Below, piece by piece: positions 19,601 through 26,099 of a DNA stretch of 64,000 nucleotides. Location of the stretch: positions 310,001-374,000 of the forward strand of contig JACJYR010000003.1 in the NCBI GenBank assembly GCA_020636005.1. The letters are read 5' to 3'. Position numbers and translations under genes: made by a program. This DNA comes from Lewinellaceae bacterium. GTDB taxonomy: Bacteria; Bacteroidota; Bacteroidia; Chitinophagales; Saprospiraceae. The notes beneath the pieces are model-generated. The model ran no database searches. It was not told where the DNA came from and saw only the letters and a program-made list of their open reading frames with translations. Each line of letters begins with the position of its first letter. Position 1 is the stretch's first letter.

Positions 19601-20771
19601 GACCGGAAACGATGGCATGTACCACTTTGACAACGTAAACACGGGCGACGATTACTCTATCACCCCTGCCAAGGACGATAATTACCTGAACGGCGTGACG
19701 ACCTTCGACCTCGTGCTCATATCCAAGCACATACTGGGTATCCAGCCGCTGACCAGCCCCTACAAGCTGATTGCTGCCGATGCCAACAACTCTCACACTG
19801 TCACTACTTTCGACCTGGTGGCGCTGCGCAAATTGATCCTCATGATTGACAGCAATTTGCCCAACAACACTTCCTGGCGATTTGTGGACAAGGCCTTTCA
19901 GTTCCAGAACCCTGCTAACCCCTGGCAGCCGATGTTCCCGGAGGTCATCAACCTGAACAACCTCGCTGGCGGGATGAACAATGCAGACTTCATCGCCGTC
20001 AAGATTGGCGATGTGAACGGCAGTGCAGTGCCGAACGACAACTTCGCCGGCGGAAACGGCGACCGGGGCGCTGGCATGTTGATGTTCATGGCCGATAAAT
20101 CGGAACTGGTGGCTGGCAATACCGTACAGGTTTCCCTTAAAGCAAAAGATTTCCAGGACGTATATGGCTTCCAGTTTACCATTGACTACGACATGAACGC
20201 CCTTCAGTTCCAGGGGATCGTGCCGACCAGCATGACCAGTCCCGAAAACTTTGGCCTTAACCTGGTCAACGAGGGTGCCATAACCGTAAGCTGGTACGAA
20301 ACAGTGCCTATGACCCTGCCCGACGACGAGGCCATCATCACCCTTGCATTTTTGGTAAAAAGTGCCGGCCAGTTGGACGGTGCGGTGGGCATCAGTTCGA
20401 GATTTACACATGCAGAGGCCTACATAGGGGAGAATATGGAAATAGTGGACGTGGATATTTCCTTTGAAGATGGTCAGGTATCCGCTGCCGGAGAGGCACA
20501 ACGGGCAGGATTCGAACTCTACCAGAACGTGCCGAACCCATTCGTGGACTTTACCACCATCGGTTTCAAGCTGCCGAAAGCGTCCCACGCCATCTTTACC
20601 ATCCTGGATGGTCAAGGCAGGGTCGTGATGAACTTTGAAGGCGACTACCCGGCGGGCTACAATGAAATCAGGTTGCAGGCCCACCAGCTTTCCGCTGGCG
20701 ACGGCATCCTGTACTACCGCCTGGAAACGCCCGAGTTTTCCGCAACACAGAAAATGACGAATCTTAAATAA
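16632..20771 (+). CDS. Giant secreted protein with HYR-like modules, dockerin, cohesin-like domain and type A T9SS signal
   Basis: A 1379-residue exported protein. The signal peptide ends near residue 32 (SSNAQ). A PKD/Ig-like domain follows, then about 850 residues of Cys-containing HYR-like modules with repeating phrases such as DNFDNQSSCVQVLHI, VDDAGNVSNTC and RTWSVINWC. Near 955-1005 is a carboxypeptidase-regulatory-like domain. About 1005-1110 holds two dockerin-like Ca loops (VTTFDLVLISKHILG and ADANNSHTVTTFDLVALRKL) and a third FIAVKIGDVNG. About 1155-1285 is a cohesin-like beta sandwich (SLKAKDFQDVYGFQFTIDYD). The end, with ELYQNVPNPF followed by DFTTIGFKLP, is a type A sorting domain. 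It is probably surface-bound. Its start (tandem ATGs at 16632 and 16635) is set by the signal peptide. A strong terminator follows. Confidence 0.88.
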   Translation: MMIPVVTTPALRSYVIALTVALCAFTFSSNAQPAPFITGDSVVCPNVSRFYATDFQQGHSWAWSVSPGGTITQNLGNFIEVKWANQQNTTQWVLVAETDQQGNMAEDTLVVLIKSTVLSCENSVNVSLDQSGLAVITPNVLLDGYYNTYQGFTVTITTQAGVYLGNTIDCSQIGKTLIGKVTVDCTGNSCWSNLHVEDKKAPLFNCPADPIEIPCNTDLDNYPHPPVADNCDPNPFIALSGFQVDNTDVCNGVTITQTWTATDNFDNQSSCVQVLHISPDSSLHFPEDRIWECTQYTLFPNITDPTPYDGILATTGSGIPDGATGPYCPFSYLHIDDTLAACGNTFKIIRTWSALNWCTGQIILTDSDGNDNEQIIKILDVKKPTMTVPPITLSANITGTLAVNCASTGLLPAPTFADDCSQVTIRIFTPIGEAIYVNGVDGKQGGYVPSPGLTIGNHTILYKAIDDCGNVNEIPVNAAVVDDVIPTVICDEITDVNLDIQGYADIMATTFDDGSHDNCCLDKMWAKRMGDPDSYFGPTVSFSCDDDEVMVVLRVFDCFGNYNECMVTAVVNDKIAPTCIAPPQKTIACTNLPPDITDAWLQTQGIPNYYDNCNAVVTELPHVENINACGEGHIIRRFVAVDDAGNVSNTCEQHIYVTPVSDWIIHFPPNYHGECGDTITAGMTTTENFGCDLLAVSHKDQYFSVTGDTAACYKIVRTWSVINWCYYDPYAPPVVVLTDEFGAWIDETSYNNYGHYQYQQIIKVHDTTPPTLSFPFDTTFCTLDADCQSGDVSLPIQIDGECSDDFEIVYHLDFNNDLSYDANGTGFYEGPAPIGHHRIVYVVKDACYNESELTVEFSVVDCKKPTPVCISGLIVEIMQTGMIQICASSFNDKSFDNCPGPLTFSFSQDVTDSCRIFTCADTYQNLPIEMWVTDAAGNQAFCTTTLQIQDNIFSCNIGVPIVGMLMTEAHDAVQDASVQLNSVAINPSMMTGNDGMYHFDNVNTGDDYSITPAKDDNYLNGVTTFDLVLISKHILGIQPLTSPYKLIAADANNSHTVTTFDLVALRKLILMIDSNLPNNTSWRFVDKAFQFQNPANPWQPMFPEVINLNNLAGGMNNADFIAVKIGDVNGSAVPNDNFAGGNGDRGAGMLMFMADKSELVAGNTVQVSLKAKDFQDVYGFQFTIDYDMNALQFQGIVPTSMTSPENFGLNLVNEGAITVSWYETVPMTLPDDEAIITLAFLVKSAGQLDGAVGISSRFTHAEAYIGENMEIVDVDISFEDGQVSAAGEAQRAGFELYQNVPNPFVDFTTIGFKLPKASHAIFTILDGQGRVVMNFEGDYPAGYNEIRLQAHQLSAGDGILYYRLETPEFSATQKMTNLK

Positions 20772-20810
20772 TTCTTTGCCGGGGAGCGGTTGGGAAGAGT
20801 TGAGATGGTT

Positions 20811-20833
20811 AAAGCAAGTAAAACCTGCTTTTT
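20811..20833 (+). terminator. Weak intrinsic terminator after the giant protein gene
   Basis: AAAGCAAGT, loop AAA, ACCTGCTTT with one mismatch, followed by T residues, 40 bases after the stop codon at 20771. The stem is A/T-rich; the G+C-rich hairpin 200 bases further is stronger. Confidence 0.4.
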
Positions 20834-21031
20834 AAAAACACCATGTCAACTTTTCTCAACCATCCTCTGCAAGATTTGATGCACCTATTTGCATCGTGCA
20901 GGCTTTTGTCAGTAAGAACATAAGAAACTGAAAATCCAGCCAGTTTCCCAAAAACGCCAACTAACAACTTTCAACCAGCACCCTTCAGCCCCACAGCCAC
21001 AAGACTGATAGATTTGGAGTAAAGTATTTTC

Positions 21032-21061
21032 GCCGTCCCCCGTCAGGGGGACGGCTTTTTT
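21032..21061 (+). terminator. Strong intrinsic terminator
   Basis: GCCGTCCCCC (21032-21041), loop GTCA, GGGGGACGGC (21046-21055), then TTTTTT. The 10-bp stem is perfect and G+C-rich. It faces the plus strand and would end any transcript from the 16632-20771 gene before the convergent usp genes. Confidence 0.93.
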
Positions 21062-21249
21062 GTACCCGTTTGTGCAAACCCTCCAACGAACTGGGGGGAG
21101 ATCATCAGTCCGGGCTTTATATTTTCTGTTGATTTGGCAGGCTAAACGCCTTTTCGGCGTGTGATGGGTTTATTTTATACCCGATACCAGCAGGTTTTGC
21201 ACAAAACCTTTTGGCGTCGAATATAAACGGACAATTGCAAAAGATATAC

Positions 21250-22149
21250 TCATAAGTTTCCTTCGATCCTAACAATAAGTACAGGCAGGTCTTCTTCCAA
21301 TGCCACTAATTTTTCAGTGACGCTGCCCAGGAAAATATCGTCCAGCCCGGAATGCCCCCTTGCGCCCATGATGATGGCATCAGCGCCAATTTTCTTTGCG
21401 TGTTCGGCTATTTGGGCGGAAATGTTGAAATTATCATTTTTGATACTGTCCACCTGGATATTTTCTGTTTTCAGGCCTGCCTGCTGAATGAAATGCTGCA
21501 TTACCCCTATTACTTTTTTCTTCCAGCCAGGGGCCAGTAAGCCGTATTGGCCGGTCAGGTACAGTGCATTTGGGGGATAATCAATGACATGGACGGCAGT
21601 AATGGTGGTTGAAGGGTTGCTTTTTTGAAAAGCAAGCGCCAGCGAAAGGGCCTTTTGGGAATAAATAGAAAAATCTACAGGCACCAGGATATGGTTGAAG
21701 CCAAGCCCGCTGTTTTCCGGGACGAACAATACCGCCCCTTTTACTTTCCGGGCCAATGATTTTGCCGTGCTCCCGCTGTGCCCGCTTATTTTTTTCCTTC
21801 CTACAATTACCAAATCTGCATACGGTGTATTTGATGCTTGTTCGAGCAATGTTGCAGTGGGGCCTTCTTTTACTTCTATATGTTTGTCCAATTTTATGGT
21901 CTTATCAAAGTTGGCTTTTATTTCTTCCCGTATTTCCTTTTCTATGGATAAATCTATTTGATAGGAAGGGGAAAAAATATCTTTCAGGGCCATATCAACA
22001 CCATCCGGCAATACGAAAGATGGTATCACATGAACAAACCTGATGGAAGAAGCACGAAACTGCCTGGCCATAATTTCAGATGCCTTGATCAGCTGCTTAT
22101 CCATTTTGGTCAAATCAAGGGCTACCAATATATTCTTGAAGTGTGTCAT
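21250..22149 (-). CDS. Universal stress protein with two UspA domains (first of three)
   Basis: A 299-residue tandem UspA protein. I chose the ATG at 22149 (MTHFKNILVALDLTKMD) since the beta-1 strand of Usp begins there; eight more in-frame codons upstream are unlikely. Domain 1 spans about 1-145 and has a degenerate nucleotide loop (VGRKKISGHSGSTAKSLARK). Domain 2, about 150-299, keeps the ATP-binding G-2x-G-9x-G-S/T pattern in MGARGHSGLDDIFLGSVTEKL. Such proteins bind ATP and help survival under starvation or low oxygen. The C-terminus is extended by EGNL after the usual LIVR ending; the extension lies in a partial copy of a dispersed palindromic element. It lies 42 bases downstream of the second usp gene. 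Confidence 0.9.
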   Translation of the reverse strand: MTHFKNILVALDLTKMDKQLIKASEIMARQFRASSIRFVHVIPSFVLPDGVDMALKDIFSPSYQIDLSIEKEIREEIKANFDKTIKLDKHIEVKEGPTATLLEQASNTPYADLVIVGRKKISGHSGSTAKSLARKVKGAVLFVPENSGLGFNHILVPVDFSIYSQKALSLALAFQKSNPSTTITAVHVIDYPPNALYLTGQYGLLAPGWKKKVIGVMQHFIQQAGLKTENIQVDSIKNDNFNISAQIAEHAKKIGADAIIMGARGHSGLDDIFLGSVTEKLVALEEDLPVLIVRIEGNL

Positions 22150-22191
22150 GATACTATCTTTTTTTGAAACCAAATACCAATTATTGATGCC

Positions 22192-23079
22192 TCACCTGAC
22201 CACCAATATTGGCACCTCCTTGCAACGCTCCAGCAAAGACTCGGTCACGCTGCCGAACAGGAGATTGTTGAGGGCCGTATGCCCTTTCGCCCCGATAATG
22301 ATAAGGCCTGATTTATTTTCCAGTGCATATTGGCGTATATGTTTGGAAAAACTGTTCATTTCATTTTCAATGAATATGGGATTTATTGGTTTTTCTCCCA
22401 ACTTATAGGTTGTGATAAACCGTTGATAGGACTCTCTGGCAGCGTCCTGCAGCACTTGCTTAAAAGCGCTCGTTTCCCAGCTTGGGTCATAGAAAATAGC
22501 CGATGGTTGGTCAATAATATGCAAGGCAGTCACCGGGGTCGTTCCCAACTCTTTTGCCAGTTTTAAAGCCTGCTCCAGGGAGCGGGCAGATCGTTCGGAA
22601 AAGTCGATGGGTACGAGGATATTGGAAATGGGATTTTCAATGTGCTCCGGCACATACAGCACATTGACAGGCGTATGCCGGGCAGTTCGCTTTCCGGTAA
22701 TTCCACTGCCGAGGCTTTGCTGCTTGTGGCCCAATACCAGCAAATCTATTTGCTTTACCTCCAACCAATGCAGCAGCCTTTCAAAAGGTTTTCCTTCGAC
22801 CACATCCACGGAGAGCTCCAGGTAGGGAATCTTTCCCAACGCTTCCTGTACATCGAGCGATAGTTTGTCCTTCACTTTTTCATCTACCGGGTAGTTGGGG
22901 CTGAACAGCTTGTGGAATTCTGCATCCACCTGCTTAGGGGCTGTAAAATCGGGCATGACGTGGAGGACATATAAGTTGCCAATGCCCAATGGTTCGATCA
23001 ATTGGGCTGTCAATTGCAATATAGCCTTGTCAGTATCCGATAAATCAAGGGCGATGAGCGTTCTCAGCAATTTATTCAT
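22192..23079 (-). CDS. Universal stress protein with two UspA domains (second of three)
   Basis: A 295-residue tandem UspA protein starting MNKLLRTLIALDLSDTDK at 23079; a longer in-frame start at 23184 adds 35 residues without Usp character. Domain 1 (about 1-140) ends VNVLYVPEHIEN and contains the loop LGHKQQSLGSGITGKRTARH, which departs from the ATP motif. Domain 2 (about 145-295) has the intact loop IGAKGHTALNNLLFGSVTESL and ends PILVVR. It is the middle gene of three paralogues. They differ too much in sequence to be recent duplicates. The upstream 250 bases carry the dispersed 99-base repeat. Confidence 0.9.
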   Translation of the reverse strand: MNKLLRTLIALDLSDTDKAILQLTAQLIEPLGIGNLYVLHVMPDFTAPKQVDAEFHKLFSPNYPVDEKVKDKLSLDVQEALGKIPYLELSVDVVEGKPFERLLHWLEVKQIDLLVLGHKQQSLGSGITGKRTARHTPVNVLYVPEHIENPISNILVPIDFSERSARSLEQALKLAKELGTTPVTALHIIDQPSAIFYDPSWETSAFKQVLQDAARESYQRFITTYKLGEKPINPIFIENEMNSFSKHIRQYALENKSGLIIIGAKGHTALNNLLFGSVTESLLERCKEVPILVVR

Positions 23080-23227
23080 GATATTGATATTGTAATGATA
23101 TACTTCCTGGCGATAGCTTTTGGCCACGGGCTTGCTGTTGTTAGCCAAAGGCAAAAGACAAAATAGCCAATAGATTATGCACAAAATATGGTAGCTTGGG
23201 CTATATGCCGGAGTATATTACCAATCA

Positions 23228-23326
23228 TTATAGATAGTCACATTTAAAATTGATTGGGACAAAATTCTAAGTCACTGACTTTCAATAAAATGACTTCAAT
23301 GACCACAGACTTTTAATGACGATTGT
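23228..23326 (-). repeat. Dispersed 99-base repeat, copy A (downstream of the third usp gene)
   Basis: 89 of 99 bases match, without gaps, the reverse complement of 44012-44110. Read on the minus strand it begins ACAATCGTCATTAAAAGTC, starting just 3' of the usp stop codon at 23329. The end next to the gene forms a 9-bp perfect hairpin TTTAATGAC-GATT-GTCATTAAA (23312-23333) that overlaps the stop codon. The unit has no coding content. Confidence 0.85.
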
Positions 23327-23328
23327 CA

Positions 23329-24162
23329 TTAAACACGGATGCTCAATACCGGCAAATCAGAATATTTGACCAGGTTTTCAGGAATACTTTCTATAAAAAG
23401 GCTGGAAATATCCGTACGGCCATGGTTGGCAATACCCACCAGGTCAGCGTTGTTTTCCTTGACAAATTCCAGAATGCCGGCCTCGATACTGAAATGGTTC
23501 ACATTGTGGAGCTTCAGTTTTGGAAAATGGTGTTTTGCCACAAACATTTTCATTTCCTCCCTAACCTTGCTGGTAGGTTGAAAGTTATTGGGCGTGGTCA
23601 CTTCTATCAGGTGGACATTCTCTGCGCCCATGGACTGGGCAAATTGGATAAGCATTTCAAAAGCATTGTGCGTGTCGGGTTCGAGGCCGCTGGCAAACAC
23701 AATATGCTTGAAAGTCAGGGGCATGGCCAAAGCTTTCTGGATGACCAGGACCGGTTTTTTTGAAAGCCTCAATATTTTGCTTGTATTGGAACCTAGGGTG
23801 TATTTTTTAAAACCATCAATCCCATGCGAACCCAGCACCATGAAATCGTGCTCCACCTCGTCCATTCTTTTTGCCAGGCTCCGGCCATCCTGGATAAACG
23901 ACAGGGTCTTTACCGCCTTCACCCCCTGTGATGCTGCTTTTGCCAGCAAATCGTCCAGGCTTTTGTCGGCGGCCTGTATCTGGGCATGTATTTCCGGGTA
24001 CATTTTTTCCTTCCCTTTGGTGAGATGGGCCCAATCCACCCACGTCACGAAACCGTGCATAAAGATAACCTGGGAATTTGTTTTGTGGGCCATCGCTATG
24101 GCTGTGTCCGCAGCGAAACCTGCGTTCTCGGAAAAATCGGTGGGAACAAGGATTTTGTTCAT
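23329..24162 (-). CDS. Universal stress protein with two UspA domains (third of three)
   Basis: A 277-residue tandem UspA protein beginning MNKILVPTDFSENAGFAAD at 24162. Here domain 1 carries the intact ATP loop (LGSHGIDGFKKYTLGSNTSKI) while domain 2 has a degenerate one (IANHGRTDISSLFIESIPEN), the reverse of the two other paralogues. Domain 1 contains the HGFVTWVDWAHLTKGKE insertion typical of Bacteroidota Usp proteins. The stop codon overlaps a small hairpin and the dispersed 99-base repeat. It follows the rhodanese gene by 126 bases on the same strand, and all belong to one stress block from 25734 down to 21250. Confidence 0.9.
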   Translation of the reverse strand: MNKILVPTDFSENAGFAADTAIAMAHKTNSQVIFMHGFVTWVDWAHLTKGKEKMYPEIHAQIQAADKSLDDLLAKAASQGVKAVKTLSFIQDGRSLAKRMDEVEHDFMVLGSHGIDGFKKYTLGSNTSKILRLSKKPVLVIQKALAMPLTFKHIVFASGLEPDTHNAFEMLIQFAQSMGAENVHLIEVTTPNNFQPTSKVREEMKMFVAKHHFPKLKLHNVNHFSIEAGILEFVKENNADLVGIANHGRTDISSLFIESIPENLVKYSDLPVLSIRV

Positions 24163-24288
24163 CAGAAGATTTTTGTTATCAAACTTCAACTAATTGATTT
24201 CTTTGAAGCACAGCTTCATACACCGGCCTTCACGGCAGTTTACCTATACTTCGCTCCAATAGATTTTCCCGAAACTCGGAAAAACCTG

Positions 24289-24636
24289 TCAGCGCCCTGT
24301 ATAGTTGAAACCATGATTGGCCACGCCTTCCCTTATGGCATTTTCTACCAGGAACATAGACCCTGCATCCAGTACTTCGAGCCCCAGTGATTTCAACTTT
24401 TCTGCCGCTATCTGGCTCCTTCGCCCATAGGTGCTAAAGGTGATGATCGGTTTATCCCATGCAAGGATATGAGCCTTCAACACCCCTATTTCATCATAGG
24501 GGATATTGATGGCACCTTCTATATGATAGCCCGCATGTTCGCAATGGGTGCGCACATCGAGCAGGACAGCGCCCTCGTCCAACAATTGCCGGACGAGGTG
24601 CTGCCTGGCCTGGTCAATGGATGATGTGTTAAACAT
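24289..24636 (-). CDS. Rhodanese-like domain protein lacking the catalytic cysteine
   Basis: A 115-residue single rhodanese domain. The fold landmarks are clear: VLLDVRTHCEHAGYHIEGAINIPYDEI (Asp27, Arg29, His38) and the C-terminal helix after the active loop. The active loop, which in sulfurtransferases is C-x-x-G-x-R, reads S68-T-Y-G-R-R, so the persulfide-forming Cys is replaced by Ser. Cys32 is not in the loop. It is therefore probably not a sulfurtransferase; it may bind anions or serve as a signalling or scaffold domain. It sits 19 bases downstream of hsp20 and upstream of three usp genes, which suggests cotranscription under stress. Confidence 0.85.
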   Translation of the reverse strand: MFNTSSIDQARQHLVRQLLDEGAVLLDVRTHCEHAGYHIEGAINIPYDEIGVLKAHILAWDKPIITFSTYGRRSQIAAEKLKSLGLEVLDAGSMFLVENAIREGVANHGFNYTGR

Positions 24637-24655
24637 AGCTCCGGGGATTTTTTTA

Positions 24656-25099
24656 TCAATTTATCATGACTTCCTGGTAATCTCTTTCAGCTTCTTTCGG
24701 TACGTCCGTGAACGTAAGTTTCAGCAAGCCTTCATGATATACGGCTTGTATTTTCTCGTGCCCAATGCCTTCGCCCAGCCTGAACCTTCTTTCAAAGTAA
24801 TCCCTGTTATATTCTTCCAGGATGTACCTGGCGTCTTTCTGGCCGTTTTTGGCCTTTTTTTCTCCGCATATAGTCAAAATGTCATCCTTTACGATAACTT
24901 CCAGTTCGTCCTTTTTGAAACCTGGGACGGCGATTTCCATTTCAAAGAGGTTGCCTTTTTTTAAAATGTTAACGGCAGGCAGGTTCCACTTAGGGTAGCC
25001 GATCGGGCTGTGGCCGAGGAAGTGAGCTTTGTCAATTAGCGGGGAAAATCTTTCCCCCATCCAATCGAAGGTGCGGTTTGCTAAATTTGGCCTCCACAT
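24656..25099 (-). CDS. Small heat shock protein, Hsp20/alpha-crystallin family
   Basis: A 147-residue ATP-independent holdase. The ATG at 25099 (MWRPNLANRTFDWMGERF) gives the normal family length; the frame is open 34 codons further up but without matching content. Residues about 45-140 form the alpha-crystallin domain: PAVNILKKGNLFEMEIAVPGFKKDELEV, ILTICGEKKAK, YFERRFRLGEGI and the AVYHEGLLKLTF strand. It lacks the usual I-x-I at the very end but ends in QEVMIN. It heads a run of stress genes (rhodanese, three usp) on the minus strand. The 200 bases upstream hold the words GTCATTGGTCATT, also found in the 99-base repeat. Confidence 0.93.
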   Translation of the reverse strand: MWRPNLANRTFDWMGERFSPLIDKAHFLGHSPIGYPKWNLPAVNILKKGNLFEMEIAVPGFKKDELEVIVKDDILTICGEKKAKNGQKDARYILEEYNRDYFERRFRLGEGIGHEKIQAVYHEGLLKLTFTDVPKEAERDYQEVMIN

Positions 25100-25317
25100 G
25101 GTTTTAGATTTTATGGTGATGAATTGAAAAACAATTGCTCCTGCAACTTTCAAAATCCACATCTTGATAATTGCTTGAAACTGTTTGCAATATGGCTTCA
25201 TTTGGCCTGCACGTTATATGTCATTGGTCATTTGGTTTGCTGACTTTTATCAGGAATAATAACCCTGGCAGCTTTCAGGGGTTCAACGGCCGCTGCATTT
25301 AGTTTGGCTGCCTTTTA

Positions 25318-25734
25318 TCACGTGCGCTGCCCGAAAAAAGCCCTTACCTGTGCAATTCGCTGGTTGGGTGTCATGCTGTCTGCTGTTTCGACCCCCATCA
25401 GGTTGGCTGGAAAGTTATGGCCGGCTTTGATGGCCTTTACAAGGCCGTCCTTGGCTTCAGCAGGCCCAAAAATGTACACCTCCTCAGCTTCGGCCAGGGC
25501 TTTAATGACAGCTTCAAAGTAAGCGCTCTCCTGGTGCTTGCGCCGTTCAAGGAATTTGGATTCAGAGGTTTTGTCCATCGGCCCCCAGGCCTCGTCCCTG
25601 GTGCGTGATCCACCCCCCAGGCTGGAGGTATCTATGTCGGATAGAATATGCCTGACAGCAGGTTCACCTTTTCCTTTCAAGTCGATCAGGTAGGCTTCTT
25701 TGAAGTCTATCCATACGCCTGTTTGCTTTTTCAT
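25318..25734 (-). CDS. Small conserved protein of unknown function, often found with stress genes
   Basis: A 138-residue soluble protein. The ATG at 25734 (MKKQTGVWIDFKEAYLIDL) is favoured over one 18 codons upstream, since family members I recall start with a K-x-G-x-W-I-D motif. A charged middle segment (KFLERRKHQESAYFEAVIKAL) and the block EVYIFGPAEAKDGLVKAI, followed by VETADSMTPNQRIAQVRAFF, are typical. The YIFGPAE-ETADSMT layout resembles the eRF1 domain 1/host-attachment fold, so RNA or ribosome binding is possible but unproven. It is divergent from the ccoI-like ATPase, sharing a 365-base regulatory region with two Crp-like sites. Confidence 0.75.
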   Translation of the reverse strand: MKKQTGVWIDFKEAYLIDLKGKGEPAVRHILSDIDTSSLGGGSRTRDEAWGPMDKTSESKFLERRKHQESAYFEAVIKALAEAEEVYIFGPAEAKDGLVKAIKAGHNFPANLMGVETADSMTPNQRIAQVRAFFGQRT

Positions 25735-25977
25735 GGCTGGTACTTTTTTTAAGGATAAGGCCATCGGCACCACCAGGTGCCGTTCCATCTTGGGTGAAAG
25801 TGGTTGGAAATAGTTGGTAATTTATTGGTTTTCAGCTATTTGTAATAGATGGCAACAAATTGAAGCCATTGCCGAACCAACTCTAACTTTTTCAAACAAC
25901 GACTTACGCTTCAGTTGGAATTCTGGCTATTATCGTTATTCCCTGTAAACCTATGCCCAGGCCCAGCCTGCTCCGGA

Positions 25978-26014
25978 TGACTTAAATCAAATCAGGGGGG
26001 TGATTTTTGTCACC
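25978..26014 (+). promoter_or_regulatory. Candidate Crp/Fnr-family operators upstream of the copper ATPase
   Basis: GGTGA-TTTTTG-TCACC (25999-26014) is a perfect inverted repeat with the half-site length and N6 spacing of Crp sites (consensus TGTGA-N6-TCACA). A weaker TGA-CTTAAA-TCA lies at 25978-25989, with centres 23 bases apart. With the -7-like TACTTTG at 26037-26043 the strong site is centred near -42, where class II activators of this family bind. The window's own receiver-Crp protein keeps the Glu and Arg that read TGA half-sites. Confidence 0.6.
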
Positions 26015-26036
26015 GGGTGCCAGTGGGGGTTAAATC

Positions 26037-26043
26037 TACTTTG
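26037..26043 (+). promoter_or_regulatory. Candidate -7 promoter element for the copper ATPase gene
   Basis: TACTTTG followed by CAACC resembles the -7 box with one base fewer than TAnnTTTG. It places transcription start near 26049 and a leader of about 50 bases. An imperfect -7 box fits a promoter that needs an activator. Confidence 0.35.
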
Positions 26044-26099
26044 CAACCAGTTTAGGATCAGTTTCCTTCGCTGTTTTATTTATTGATTTTCAAACATTT

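Larger units (their letters stand above)
20772..21249. other. Non-coding region between a giant protein gene and usp genes
   Basis: About 480 bases with convergent genes on both sides. It contains a weak hairpin with T-run at 20811-20833, a strong terminator at 21032-21061, and near its right edge a partial copy (21235-21270, overlapping the last codons of the usp gene) of the GATCGAAGG palindromic element described elsewhere. No gene is supported. Confidence 0.6.
25735..26099. other. Divergent regulatory region between a stress gene and the copper ATPase gene
   Basis: 365 bases with no gene. The right 120 bases contain a perfect Crp-like palindrome, a second weaker one 23 bases upstream of it, and a -7-like TACTTTG. 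The left part, facing the minus strand, is A/T-rich with no clear motif. Confidence 0.6.

Noticed and set aside
19188..20684. Long open frame of 498 codons on the minus strand
   Set aside because: It is antisense to the dockerin/cohesin region of the plus-strand giant gene; that gene has clear domains and the antisense product has none. Third-position bias creates such shadows. The same applies to 33252-34313, 30880-31848, 18012-18926 and 55967-56800.
21256..21270. GATCGAAGG within the first usp gene as a full copy of the palindromic element
   Set aside because: Only about 35 bases resemble the element and the palindromic half is absent, so it is treated as a partial copy at most.
25240..25253. 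CTGA-N6-TCAG as a Crp-like site upstream of hsp20
   Set aside because: TGA-N6-TCA is expected about 16 times by chance in this window and no well-placed promoter box lies downstream on the minus strand.
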